The position numbers and the translations under genes were made by a program. Shown piece after piece: positions 1-11,862 of a stretch of DNA of 64,000 nucleotides. Within the stretch, counting starts at the first letter, position 1. Every line of letters starts with the position of its first letter. This stretch comes from Clarkia xantiana subsp. parviflora (taxonomy: Eukaryota > Streptophyta > Magnoliopsida > Myrtales > Onagraceae), in assembly GCA_036873135.1 (NCBI GenBank), contig JAPTYO010000007.1:4570763-4634762 (forward strand), read 5' to 3'. The notes beneath the pieces were generated by a model that saw only the letters and a list, made by a program, of their open reading frames with translations, had not been told where the DNA came from and did not search any database.

Positions 1-893
1 GGAGGCATCACAGTGCAGGCCTCCTCCTTGTGGTTTGTCAGACCACAACGGAAGCAAAGCGATTGTACTCCATCGTAAGTTATCTTTTGCTTATGACCAT
101 CTATATCAATAAAAGCATGTAATGGTTTACTCATGTCTAATTGAACACAAATTCTAGCAAACTGGCCTCTTTCTGCGTTAATTGTAACAGAATCGACCCT
201 GAGAAGGGCGCCGATAGAATTCCCAATTCCTTTCAGAATTTTTGAATCATAGTATTCCATTGGTAGGTTTGGAAGTCTAATCCACACTGCTACCATGGAA
301 ATATTGGCCTTCTCCGGATTGAATTTCGGTTCCCAAAGACGAATTGAGAGAAATTGTCCATTAATAAACCAAGGTCCATTACGTATAACCAAATCCATAT
401 CTTCCAGTAAAGAAAATTTAATCAAGTAGAATCCTTCACCCAAAAGAATGCAAGAGAACTCTCCTGTTGTTTTCCACAGATTATGGATTCTTTGAACAAG
501 GAAGTGGTAATTCACACTTCTTCCAACAAGTTTGATTATGATGGAAGTGTGGTACTTAGAACGAATTCTAATTTTTTCTTCCTTTGAAATGGAAAATTTC
601 AGAATTCCATTCACAGGTGGAACAACTTCATATTCATCATCATAAGCATCAAGTAAAGGGCGCTCCTGGTAAAAAGCATCTTTGTAAGCCCCGGGAATAA
701 CTCCGGTGAGCTTCTCCTTATAAGAGATCTGAGTCGAAGCTCTTGGAATGTCTTCGTCCATGGCTTGGGGGAGGTCAGGCAGAGATTCTTGATTTTCAAC
801 CATGAGAGGTGATGGACTCTTAAGCTTGATTTTGATGTTAGCAAGCTCAACCACTTCTTTGGGAGACAAACTAGAGGAGAGAGAATAGAGCAT
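1..893 (-). CDS. DUF4283 / zinc-knuckle retroelement ORF1-like protein, 3' truncated by window edge
   Basis: An uninterrupted minus-strand frame runs from the ATG at 891-893 off the left edge, giving about 297 residues. The middle part has the DUF4283 pattern (a KYHTSIIIKLVGR-like strand, then RNGPWFINGQ, then VWIRLPNLPMEYY). Just before the edge there is a CX2CX4HX4C zinc knuckle, CFRCGLTNHKEEAC. In plants this order is typical of ORF1 of LINE-type elements and of related gag-like genes, which bind nucleic acid. No reverse transcriptase is visible because the downstream part lies outside the window. No frameshift or stop was found in the visible part, so it may be a young element or a retained gene. 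The ATG is the first in the frame and was chosen for that reason only. Confidence 0.8.
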   Translation of the reverse strand, partial: MLYSLSSSLSPKEVVELANIKIKLKSPSPLMVENQESLPDLPQAMDEDIPRASTQISYKEKLTGVIPGAYKDAFYQERPLLDAYDDEYEVVPPVNGILKFSISKEEKIRIRSKYHTSIIIKLVGRSVNYHFLVQRIHNLWKTTGEFSCILLGEGFYLIKFSLLEDMDLVIRNGPWFINGQFLSIRLWEPKFNPEKANISMVAVWIRLPNLPMEYYDSKILKGIGNSIGALLRVDSVTINAERGQFARICVQLDMSKPLHAFIDIDGHKQKITYDGVQSLCFRCGLTNHKEEACTVMP

Positions 894-2880
894 TTGAACA
901 GTTCTCACTTTTCAAAGTTTCCTTTTTTAGCTATAAAAAATAGATATTTTTGAACTTCAAAGTTCAATCTCGTTCCTTTATTTTTTATTCTTTTTGCAGA
1001 TGGCAATATTTTATTTTTCTTCATGTTTATATATATATATATATTTTAGAAATGGCACTATCACAACTAGATCGAGTTGTGAACAAGTTCTCTGCTAAAT
1101 AATCGTAAAAATAAGATCGGCTGTAGGATTTTTGTTTGGACCTCGCCCGAATGATGGGCCGCAGCGCGTTATCAAAGTAAAAAAGTCCTATCGGGAATCT
1201 AATTCCAAGTCGTTGGATTCACAGTCAAAGATTAAAGTGCTAACCACTACACCCATTTTGCTGTCCAATTCGTTAAGCCTGCTGAATTTTACTGCTGTAT
1301 TTTTATGTTATAACAACGGCCTAACGAATTGGACCGTAGCAACTAATTGGGTTGTAAATTATTATTATTATTATTAATAGTAATTTAATTCACTTTTTCA
1401 TAAGGGAACAACTCCAATTCTCTCTCTACTAATTCACCTGTTTGTTGTAGAGCTACAATTACTTTAAAAAAATTGTCTCTTTAATTACAAAATACATAAA
1501 GTTACAAAATATATTAGTAAATACAAACAAACAAATATATTTTAAATATTATTAAAATAATATAATTCTATTTAATGATGTGGAATTTTCTGATGTGTTT
1601 TAAAGTTTAGGATTGTATGTTATATCGCGTAGCAAAATATCAGAAAATTAGGTTAAAATAAGCTCTACAATTAATTTCGAACCTCTAATTATCGATTTCG
1701 CTACGTGTTAGTATTTATATTAATTGAGCATAATAATATTTATTTAGATTTACAGATTATGTTTTATAAATATGCTTTTAAATATATCAAATATTCTTTA
1801 TTGTAAACAAAACAAAGTAGTCCGGATTATAACAAGAAAATTAGAGAAGACTGTGTAAATATCATATTAACTAGACACAGCTCCTTACACTTACAAGAGA
1901 ATTGAGGGAAGTGGTATAAAGATCGAATTAATTGGACAAAAATCCTTTTTTAATTGTAATGTAACCTATATATAATTAGGGCATGCATCAGAAATATACA
2001 CAACCTCCACTGATAAATTTGAGAAAGGGAATATGCAGAAACATTCGCCGTAGATACCTACCACTGACAAAACGTATAAACATGGAGGTGAACAACTCCA
2101 AATAAGAGAATTAGACGTAGAAATCTCCGTCATGAACAATATGAAACCACGTAAATTAATGTAGACGATGCTGGACGCGGCGACCATGCTAATAATCTCT
2201 TATTATTATTAACGTTAAATTTAGGGATGATATCTAGCTAATTGTATCGTGTTGATCAGGGCTGCACTTACTTTTTGTAATGGAGATATATCGAAATACA
2301 ATAAATTACGATTAACATAACAGAAAATGTATCAAATTATAAAAATACACATTTGGCCAAAAACAAACATACACTTTTAACTAATAATAATAATAAATCA
2401 GCCGGTATTTGGATCTTACGTATGATGATGTTAAAAGTAATGACAATCTGGCATGATGATTATTACAAATAAACGAGCATAGAATTAATTGTTTCATTGT
2501 TTCGTATAAGAACATAAATATTAGTGTAGACTAGACCTGTTATAAATAATATCTTTCTGATGAAGCTCATAAGACCACTCCACGAAAATAAGGAGGGACA
2601 CGATCGATATGAGGTAGCTTGTTGGCGTACGTATGCCAGCCACATTACCTTATCTCCTCTAAAGCAAATTAGTGGAGACTCATCGTCATGACGACTAACA
2701 ATTGATCATTTTATGATAAGAATGATTTGTGTAAGTTATTTCATAAATGATCATTTGTTACGAAACCACTCATTAATGAAAGCAATTAATTATATTTTTT
2801 TCTGTGGCAATTTCTTAATTATTTCCCTCAAATGACTATATATGGTTCATGCTTGTCAATTTTCCCAATCTTATCGAAGG
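894..2880. other. AT-rich intergenic stretch, no gene seen
   Basis: No reading frame with coding character was found. The stretch holds short TA runs near 1027-1044, a tRNA-like relic near 1183-1262 and a small TAT repeat at 1359-1377. The few short ORFs have no recognisable protein features. Confidence 0.5.
1183..1262 (-). pseudogene. tRNA-like relic (tRNA-derived repeat head)
   Basis: The reverse complement contains an A-box-like GTAGTGGTTAGCAC, an anticodon-arm-like GACTGTGAATCC and a degraded B-box-like segment, GGAATTAGATTCC. Order and spacing match a tRNA, with a few extra bases in the anticodon stem. It could be a decayed tRNA gene or the head of a SINE. A working tRNA is unlikely, because the T-arm is mutated and no acceptor stem pairs well. 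Confidence 0.4.
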
Positions 2881-3745
2881 GATTATGCGGAATCACATTA
2901 TTCGGCCGAAATTGTAACTTATGGGCTTAATATGGTTTTAAAGTTCACTGAAAACTTAACATAGCCACCGAGTTAATAATTAATTATAAAATAATTTCAA
3001 ATATATATTGTCAATATTATATATTAGGGATATAAAATCTATCAGCAATATATTTTCTCAATCTTTTAGGTAACTATGTTTATCAATAATATCTACATCC
3101 CTAAATTTGTGTTAGATATATTGATAGTTACTATTTACAATTATCTTGTGAATCTAACCCTAATTGTGACCTATATCCCTAGGCACATAAAATATTCGGC
3201 CGAATTAATAAAAAAAACTTTTAATTTTGTTAAGAAAATCTAGTTCCTTTAGGTTACTTGTGGACTAAAAAATTAAAAATTTCACCTTGTAAACCTAAGG
3301 GTTCGGCCGAATAACACAAGTATTAGGGTTTGTGGTCAAACTTCAAGATCAAATCTTGCAAAGATAAAAAATCTAATGTTTAATTTTGATAAAAGTCACA
3401 TATTTATTGATGATCATAAACATCAAATTTTATTATGAACATCATGTAAATTTCGGCCATGGTGATTGTACAAATCGAAAATTTTAACATTTAAAATTTC
3501 GGCCATATTTTTGTAATTCAAGAATACCAATTTTATCAAAAGCATGAACTCCCTAATACATACTCTGATACCACTGTAGGATCACGGGGCTAAATACAAC
3601 GGAAACAAAAACAAGATACGTGTTTAGTAGCTAATACGCAGCGAAAGATAATACACACATACTTTACTTTCTTTATATCTTGGATCGCTTGAGGGGAATT
3701 GTCGATCCACCGACAAATACGACGTTTTATACATTTTTCCTTGTA
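2880..3745 (-). mobile_element. LTR retrotransposon relic: LTR edge, primer binding site and leader
   Basis: At 3563-3573 the minus strand reads TGGTATCAGAG, complementary to the 3' end of plant initiator tRNA-Met and the standard primer site of many plant LTR elements. One base away (3575 on plus) the presumed LTR edge reads TGTAGGATC, so on the minus strand the LTR ends in CA as expected. The presumed leader (about 2880-3560) contains five TTCGGCC motifs, at 2901, 3195, 3302, 3452 and 3498, three of them as the palindrome TTCGGCCGAA. No gag or pol frame was found, and the far LTR boundary is not visible. Confidence 0.5.
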
Positions 3746-3747
3746 TC

Positions 3748-4271
3748 TCACAAATCTTTTCCAAGAAGTAGCTAATTCATTTTGGGCCTGATTTATCAAA
3801 TAAAATTATAATAGTTGAGCCCAAATAGAATCAGTTTCATTTGGCCCAGAAATTAGAAAATTGGTTGCTAACGTCTACATGCACCAAGTCTATATACTCA
3901 AGGTGAATAGTCTGAGACCCCAAATCTTTGTTTCTCCACGTTCATCATGGTCATGTAATCAATTTTAAAACTCAAAATCCCTATTCACTTGACCGCAGTT
4001 CTGTAAAAAAAAAAATCTTACTTTTTTACAATTGGTTCGGGATTATAGATAAATAAAGATTTAATCCTACTTGATAGATATAGTTGGTTGTCTTTTTCAT
4101 ATAAAATCATCTCATTTATTAACTTAAAACTGGGAAATGTTGAACTAATTTGATCTAACCTCAATGTATTCTAAGGTGAAACTTGTGGTGGACTGGTGGT
4201 GTTAGTGGGGGAGAGGTAGATTAAAAGTAATAAGATGAAATGGTAGTAGTAATAAAACTATAAAAGTGATA
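3748..4271 (+). repeat. ~500-bp direct repeat, copy 1
   Basis: Closely similar to 5708-6206 with an offset of 1960 bases at the left end and about 1930 at the right, because of small indels. Shared landmarks are GGGCCTGATTTATCAAAT (3783 and 5743) and CTCCACGTTCATCATGGTC. It lies upstream of the promoter of the small membrane-protein gene at 5192. It has no coding frame and no obvious terminal inverted repeats. It may come from a local duplication or be a non-autonomous repeat. Confidence 0.8.
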
Positions 4272-4606
4272 AATAATGTATCTAGTTAGCGTCTCATCTA
4301 AGTTTACAATAGTGAGTGAGGCTATAAATAATAAAGAAGAAGAAAAAGTGAAGAGGTGGAGTGCGTGTGTAAGAAGAAAAGAAAATGAAATGCGTGGAGG
4401 ATGTAATTTAATTTATACGCTAGCTAGTTCTTACTTCTTAGGGCAGGATGAATCGGAAAGGCAGGGAGCTTAATCCGTCTCATCTCTTACTACCGTGCAT
4501 TAATTAAGATGTTAGCACACGCAGAAAGAGAGAGAGAGAGCTTTACGAAATCTACGACGGTAACTGCCATGCCATGCGAGGATGAGTAGTAGTGGAACCC
4601 CTCATC

Positions 4607-4613
4607 TATAAAT
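4607..4613 (+). promoter_or_regulatory. TATA box of the small membrane-protein gene
   Basis: TATAAATA in the context CTCATCTATAAATACG, followed about 30-40 bases later by a CT-rich leader containing the telo-box AAACCCTAA, typical of plant 5' leaders. The leader has no ATG before the 5' intron donor at 4728. This supports transcription starting near 4640. Confidence 0.55.
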
Positions 4614-5191
4614 ACGACACCCAATTTCTTCTTCTTCTTCTAAACCCTAAACTCCCACCACAATTTCTTCTTCTTAACACTCAGGCCATCCTACACCCCC
4701 GACCTCCTGCCAAAACCAGCAGCATCGGTAAGCAGAAGCCCAGTCCCACTGCATTACTACTGTCTTATCAGGTTAGGGTTTAGGGTTTATCAGGTTTAGG
4801 GTTCAGGTTAGCAGAAGCCCAGTCCCACTGCATTACAACAACTGTCTGTACTGACCCCACTTGCTTTTTTAATCACTTTGTTCTATTCAAAGACACAGAC
4901 AAAAGATTATTACAATTCCCTTACCCTTCAGCTGGCTGGAATGACGTCACTTTTACTTCTTAGATAGATTTATAGATAGATAGGTGGTCTTGGGATCAAT
5001 TCCCCTCCATTTATGCATCCCACTTTTCTCACAATTTTATCACCACAACTGCTCTGCCTTCAATTTCTCCTATAACCCCTACTTATGCCACTTTTTTTTT
5101 TCTTTTTTTCCAAAACATAAGTACTGATCTCTCATACAATATACACTTATAACACTTTTCCATTTTTTTTGTATTGCTCAGCAACCAAAAT

Positions 5192-5425
5192 ATGGATCAA
5201 GACTGGGACCAACACGAATTTGACTCAGATAAGCCAGCCCAAAGAGTATTTATGCGGTGGTCTTTGTATGCTATAATTGCACTAATTTGTGTAATTATAG
5301 TATGTTATATCATCAAATGTCTTGTCACGCGGATCTGTGGACAGAAAATTCGCGTTCATCCGGAACCCCAGCCGGTCGAACTCGAGGATGTTCAAGCCGG
5401 CGCACCACCTCCAGATCAAGCTTAA
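5192..5425 (+). CDS. small single-pass membrane protein, unknown function
   Basis: Encodes 77 residues starting MDQDWDQHEF. The N-terminus is acidic, residues about 25-47 form one strong hydrophobic segment (WSLYAIIALICVIIVCYI), and this is followed by basic residues and a Pro/Glu-rich tail. The positive charges after the segment suggest a cytosolic C-terminus. The gene model is a TATA box at 4607, a leader without ATG, a 5'-UTR intron at 4728-5181 (donor ATCG|GTAAG, acceptor GCTCAG|CAACC), and the start codon ten bases after the acceptor. An in-frame ATG 18 bases upstream lies inside the intron and was not used. I do not recognise the family. The flanking ~500-bp direct repeats suggest that the locus was duplicated or bracketed by repeats. 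Confidence 0.6.
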   Translation: MDQDWDQHEFDSDKPAQRVFMRWSLYAIIALICVIIVCYIIKCLVTRICGQKIRVHPEPQPVELEDVQAGAPPPDQA

Positions 5426-5707
5426 ATAATTATATATATATATATAAATTTTTATTAGTCTATATATATATATACGAGTGAGACTAATAATATAATCAAC
5501 AATAAAAAATAAAATTATAAATACATAGTGTGCAAATTAATATAAAAATAATTTACGAATAAAAATTGGTGATTACAGCTATAATTATTGAGCACGTGAC
5601 TAAATCGCATTCATAGTTGAAACGTAGAAACATGAGTAAAATCGTAAAATGTATAAAAACGCCGCATTTACCCGTTTGCCGTTTCTACTAACACGCTACT
5701 CAAATCT

Positions 5708-6206
5708 CACAAATCTAGTCCAAGAAGTAGCCAATTCATTTTGGGCCTGATTTATCAAATAAAATTATAATAGTTGAGCCCAAATAGAATCGGGTTCATT
5801 TGACCCAAAAATTAGAAAACTTGGTTGCTTAATTACGTCTACATGCACCAAGTCTACTCAAAGTGAATAGTCAGAGACCCCAAATCTTTCTTTCTCCACG
5901 TTCATCATGGTCATGTAATCAATTTCAAAACTCAAAATCCCTATTCACTTGACCGCAGTTCTGTAAAAGAAAAAATCATAGTTTTTTACAATTGGTTCGG
6001 TTTATAGATAAATAAATATTTAACCCTACTTGATTGATAGTTGGTTGTCTTTTTCATATAAAATCATCTCATTTATTAACTTAAAACTGGGAAACCTCAA
6101 TGTATTCTAAGGTGAAACTTGATGTTTAATGGTGGTGTTAGTGGGAGAGGTAGATTAAAAGTAATAAGATGAAATGGGAGTAGTAATAAAACTATAAAAG
6201 TGATAA
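5708..6206 (+). repeat. ~500-bp direct repeat, copy 2
   Basis: Second copy of the block at 3748-4271, lying about 280 bases past the stop of the small membrane-protein gene, so the two copies bracket that gene. The end of this copy forms the left arm of an imperfect foldback (see 6190-6285). Confidence 0.8.
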
Positions 6207-6285
6207 TGATAGCAATATAGGAGTGAGATTGTAATCATATAAACTGTCTAGTCCTATATTGCTGCTATCGTGTATCACTTTTAAA
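6190..6285. repeat. imperfect foldback, about 30-bp arms
   Basis: The left arm (about 6190-6222) ends in GATAGCAATATAGGA, and the right arm (6252-6285) begins TCCTATATTGCTGCTATC. The arms pair over roughly 30 bases with a 3-base bulge and a few mismatches, around a loop of about 29 bases. It could be a MITE remnant or the base of a small hairpin RNA. Nothing proves that it is transcribed. Confidence 0.4.
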
Positions 6286-6717
6286 CCGTCTGTCTGTCAT
6301 ATATATTTTGCTTAATTACTTAACTTCGCCGTTTGCTATATTAAATTACTACACCGTCGTGTCGTGCAGTCTCTATCTATCTAATAAAAAGCATACTAGA
6401 ATCTTGTAGTGGAATATTTACTAGAATCAGTCAGTCAGTCGTGCATGGGGCGGGGATTGATTCATCGCTTCTTCTTCCGTGATTACCTAGCTAGCCAAAC
6501 GGTCCCTACCTAGCTCCTCTTAATTTACTTACCATCACTACTTAGAGCTTCCCTTATATATATATCCCAAATATTACACACATATATATATATATATATA
6601 TCCTTGCTACACAAGTTTGCAGAATTTATCACTTTTATAGCTTTGTTTATATTTGTTGCTTGATATGTCATCATTATTATATGAAGTAATTAGCAAGTTA
6701 TTATAATTTGATTTTTT

Positions 6718-9056
6718 TAGGGTTATGCAAAGTAGGGCCGAACAACTTGTCCAGTAAAACCAGGACCACCCAAGACTAAGCCCAAAAGATAAGTCCATTT
6801 TAGTCCAATACCATTGGTTTTCCTTTTTTTTGTCTTATTTCGTCATGGTCTCAGTTTATGTCAAGACCGAAAAGCCAATTCAAGACTATTTATGATCAAA
6901 ATCGGATGAAATCTTATTTAAGGTCGGCTCAGGGGATGCAACCAAGCGGTTGCTTTAGGCCACCAAAATCTCTAGGCCTCCATTAATTATGTATTAATTG
7001 CTTTAGTTTAATATTTTTTTTTGCCAATCTTTTTTTTTTTATGAACATTAACTGCATGCTTTAGTTAGTTTTAGATATGAATATACTTAAATATTTATAT
7101 TTCTAATTTTAATTTGATAATCTATATTATAATATAATTTTGATAAGTAACATAAAATTATGACAAATAGGTTTTTAAGCACAATTTCTCAATTCTAATG
7201 TCAAATTTATAACTTCTAATTGGTCCATGTCAAATCCAAAATTTTCATTCCTATGAGGCATGCCATGTGGCTTATCTCAAAATGCTCTAACACTCCTCAT
7301 TCATTCTTAAAGTAAGTTACAAATGTTACACATATTTTGTAACACCACATCTATTTTATTTATTTTTTTGGTCATTTACATCTCTCTTATTTCACATGTA
7401 TAAGTCTCATGATAGTAATTTTATGATTTTATTAAGTTTTTATGTTTTACATTTTATGAAATAATAAAATATATATTGTGGAAAATTAGTACGTGTAGAT
7501 ACTTTGCTATTTTATATTATAATAATATAGATTATAATAATTATATTATATAGATTATTGAAAATTTTAATAACTATATTTTCATAATATTACATATATT
7601 TTTAATTAAAATAATAAATATATTTACACGTTACATTAATGTAATTTTGTAAAAAAAAATGTTCGAAATATATAATTTATTATATCAACAATTTTTTTAC
7701 AATATTTAAATTATTATGATTGTAATTTCTTAATTTTCTATTAGTTGGTTAGGAGTTTTATAACATTGATAAGTAAAAAATGATTTTTATAACATTGATA
7801 AGTAAAAAATTGTTTTTTACCTATGTTACACTTACTAAGTGATAATATTTTTTGGTATATGATTTTCCAAAACCCCACATGCAATTTTGAAAGACATTAA
7901 GATTTTTTAGTACGTTATATTACAATTAATAATAATAATCCATTAAAATAATAAATATTTTTATTTATGCTTTATTGTTGTAATACTATGATGTATGAAG
8001 AATATTTTGGTTTTAGTTTATTAATATATATAGCCAAAAAAAATATATCTATATTTTATATAATATATTAATAAAAAAATCTAACTTCAAATATATGTGT
8101 TTTTTTATTATATTTTATTTTTAATCATCTTAGAGTTTTACAACAAAATTCATATAAATATTCTTAAGCAGAGATTTATTTTATTTTTTATTTTTACAAT
8201 AGTTGATAGTCTATCATGGTCACATGTTATGACTTACATATGAAAAAATGTAATACAATACAAAAAAATATCATAAAATTTAATTACAAAAAAAATATCA
8301 TAAAAGTTAAGTTGAACGACTGAAGTTAACTTTATATGTTGGTACATGTATATATATATTCAATATTTTCTAATTTATAATTAAATATTATTTATTAAAT
8401 AAATTTACATTAATTAAAAATAATACAATTTATTAATATATTTTATATATAAATTATTTTTATATTCTTTGTATGTATTGTATATATTTAATAAAAGAAA
8501 ATTGTAAAAATATTTATTGTTATACTTATTCACTTACTAAATACTTATAATTTAAACCTTTTTTTACACTATGCATTATCAAAAATAAATTAAACATATA
8601 AAAATAACGAAATTAATTATGATCAAATTAAATTTACTATGTACTACCGCGCAAAGCGCGGGGTAGCCACCTAGTAATATAATACTCAACTAAATCTCTA
8701 ACTATCAATTAATCATGTTTCCACTAATACACTTACAAAAAACAAATCTAAAAACATACTAAACTAAAAACATATAATTACAATAAGTGATTTTTCAATC
8801 TATGATTATTACAAAAAAAAATATTGGACCAATTAAAAAAACATTAAAAAAATCAAAATGGTCTTAGTGGTCTAGACCAAAACCAGAACTAAAAAATCCA
8901 AGACCATTTTAATTGGTCCAAATGATATTGGTTTGGTCCTGGACCATTTAAAAAAAATACTATTTTTAAATGGTCTCAGATGTTGGCAAAAAAAAAAAAT
9001 GGTCTCAGATAGTACGGGTCAGACCTAGAACCAGAACCATCTTTGCCCAACCCTTA
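6718..9056. mobile_element. hAT-like relic with GGTCC-type subterminal repeats
   Basis: The left end reads TAGGGTTATGCAAAGTAGG and the reverse complement of the right end reads TAAGGGTTGGGCAAAGATGG, an imperfect inverted pair of the TAGGG-TGGGCA type. Both flanks carry degenerate GGTCC/GGACC and GGTCTCAG motifs. No clean 8-bp target duplication was found, so the boundaries are approximate. A Helitron appears to lie inside it (7121-8674). Confidence 0.4.
7121..8674 (+). mobile_element. non-autonomous Helitron (3' end certain, 5' end approximate)
   Basis: The 3' end is textbook. A perfect 6-bp stem CCGCGC-AAA-GCGCGG lies at 8647-8661, followed nine bases later by terminal CTAG (8671-8674) and a T. 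The 5' end is proposed at TCTATATTATAATAT (7121), preceded by A as in an A|T insertion site, but other TC starts are possible. The interior is very AT-rich, with no Rep/helicase frame. Confidence 0.65.
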
Positions 9057-11502
9057 TATACAAGTTGTTGCAAATCTCATAAAAAAGATGCACCTAATTT
9101 GATGTTAAATAGTGACGGTAACTTAACATTATTTGTTTGGTTTCAACTTCATTGCTTCTTGTAGGGTTAGAGCTGTCGCTTGAGTGCTACAGATGGTCTA
9201 CCGAGGGTAATGGAAGTGACTGTCCCGAAAGCTCTCTAAATATTCCAGTGGGCGGAGCGATTGAGGACAAGAAAAGAAAGAATAAGACTTATTAGTTCTA
9301 CATTGATTCTTACAATTTGCGAGGATTCCTTTGATACTTCCAAATGTGTCATTGCCAATTTTGCTTGTGCATAACATTTTCCGATTCCACTAGAAAAATT
9401 AAACCTTTTAAGAACTTTATTAGAAGCGCATTTTTTGGATATCTCCGCCTACACAAGAAAATTATTGATAAAACTATAAAATGACATTTTCTTTTGTAAA
9501 AGAAATCGATCTAGACCGGAACTATTTTGGAACCAGATTGTTTGGAACCATTCTAACTCGACCGATTCCAAACAAACCAGTTATAGAAGGTGTGAATCAA
9601 TCTAAAAACCGTTAGTATATTTATGTAGAACCGATTCTGTTTTAGACCGGAACTGATTTTAAACTAAACCGAAAGTGGTTTAGAACTATTTTTTTATTTA
9701 TATAAACTTAGTGTAAATTTTCATAAAAACTGATTTCAAACAGATAATTTTTTTTACATTAAATCAGAGCCAATACAAAAAATTGTCCTGTTTTGAGTTG
9801 TTAGTTTGTTTTTTTTTTTTTTAGCGACGATGCTAAAGTCTAAACAAGTTCCATCGTGCAATGTTCAGACTTTTTTGCTCACGGTTTAAAATTTGATTCT
9901 AACAAAACTTAATAAACAACCAACACATGTATCGATTTTGTGAACATAAACACACCAACAGCTTGTATATATAGTTAAGACACCTTATTCTAAACGTTTT
10001 GTTAGTGGACAACTTGGGGCATATGCATGAAGGATGTTAGACTCGATAACTGAATCGCATACCAGCATATACACGTCGAGTCAATTCGGAAATCTGTTTT
10101 TGTCCATATAGTTATAGTACATAGTATTATATAATCTAAATGAGCTTTCATGCACGTGCCGATGTTAGAGTTCCGAAAAGTCACGAACAAGACACATACA
10201 ATGTGTTTTAAATATTGTACATTTTTACGTTAAATTGTTATTCACACACAATTGGAACACTTATCTTTTCTCAATCTAAATTTATTGTTTGGCAAAAAAA
10301 AAAAAAAAAACTAAATTTATTGAGCGGTGTATCTTTTAAATTAATTTATATTAATATTATTATTGTCCTTTTAATTTCCAAATTATTATTGTCTATTGGT
10401 TAATTAAGTCTTACCAAGAAACAGTCAAACATAGTTTCTTCATAATTTTTTATTGCGATGATTTTGCCGTTGACTTTATATATGCTTTTGAAATTTCTGT
10501 TTTTCTCCTATAGAGAACAATTAAGGAATTAAGGAATGATATGATAGTGGATATGCAAATTCAATTGCCGTTCAGTGACCATCTAGAACTAGAAGAAGAA
10601 AATGAAGAAAGCAAAATCATCACGTTATAATGATGTTCAAATTCATGCATGCAACACACTTTCGTGTGTATTAAGAGAGTCAAGATAGTGACTAGTTCAC
10701 CCACCTACCACCATCCTCTCCCTTTTATATATATATATATATATATATATTAGTTATTTCTGCATGTGCATGCATGTTCTAATTAAGATTGTTATTTATA
10801 CAAATTGTTAAAGTGTAACTATGATAATTATATTAAATATAATAAGTCTATTTCTATTTAGTAACATGTGTAGAATTTGGTGATCTTTATGGGAAAAAAT
10901 CAGGGTTTTTGCATGATTGTCCTTTGGTAGTTGGGACATCATATGTGATGACACATGAAACGGGCAGCTTTATAGAGTGTGTTGGTCAAATTTTGAACTG
11001 TATACATAAAAATAAACTTACGACCCTAATAAGTTGGTTTTTTTATGCACTACATATCATATATTAAATAAGAGTTGAGAGTTACAACAGTTACGGATTT
11101 CTTCGGCTTATTGGTATTTATAATTTACCAGTTTGGTTTTATATACAAAGTTCCTACTTTTTGTATATATTGTGTCGGTTTGGTAAAATTTCGGTCTAAT
11201 CCGGTTTGATAACAAAAATTAATTCAAACCGACCAAAATATGCTGGTTTAAACTTTAGAAGATATGTGACTTTTGGAAGGTATGTATGGAACCTCTTTTG
11301 GAAGGTATGTGACTTTTGGGGATGAGGACTCAATACAAATTATATATTGGTATATATATATATATATAGGTAGATGTATATATTTTAATAATTGACCTAA
11401 CAATTATATTTGAATAACTATACTTTTCACACCTATACAAGTTCTAGTTGGTAAAACCGTTTAAAAAAATATTGATTTTTTTTTTTTAATATTAAAAGAC
11501 GA
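9057..11502. other. AT-rich intergenic stretch with decayed repeats
   Basis: No gene seen. Degenerate GACCGGAAC/GAACCGATTC motifs at 9510-9690 and CGGTTTGGT motifs at 11170-11240 look like remains of hAT-type subterminal repeats. Short TA runs occur at 10729-10750 and 11353-11368. The segment 9165-9260 is less AT-rich but has no supported frame. Confidence 0.4.
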
Positions 11503-11790
11503 CACTACAAGAAAACATAGTCAAATAAAACGAACTTTGACACAGGGTATTTCTCCGTGTCAAATTGACACGTCATCATAGACGTTTGGCACGACCTCTT
11601 GTTTGACACGTCAGTTGAGACGGGTTTTGTCCTCGTGCCAATTTGACACGACCTTTACGACGGGTCTGACACGTCTAAAATAACATGGGCATTCCTCGTG
11701 CCAAATTCGTCTATGAACAGTATTTGAAACGCCCCTTAAATCGAATTAGAGACGACCCAAACATATGTTGTTTTATGAAATTAAAACTTT

Positions 11791-11862
11791 GTCATTGAAA
11801 GTTTCGAACCCAAGTTATGCAGTACTTAATTCAGATTGCACGCATTACCACTAGGCTAAGTG
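11791..11862 (-). pseudogene. tRNA-like relic inside the CACTA element
   Basis: The reverse complement has an A-box-like TAGCCTAGTGGTAATGC and, about 35 bases on, a B-box-like GGGTTCGAAAC, in tRNA order and spacing. The anticodon arm is not convincing. It is probably a decayed tRNA-derived sequence rather than a working gene. Confidence 0.4.

Noticed and set aside
3748..6206. The two ~500-bp direct repeats as LTRs of one element
   Set aside because: They do not begin TG or end CA, have no primer site next to them, and the DNA between them holds an intron-containing cellular-type gene.
9165..9260. Possible tRNA or small RNA gene in a less AT-rich patch
   Set aside because: No A/B box spacing and no convincing cloverleaf could be drawn.
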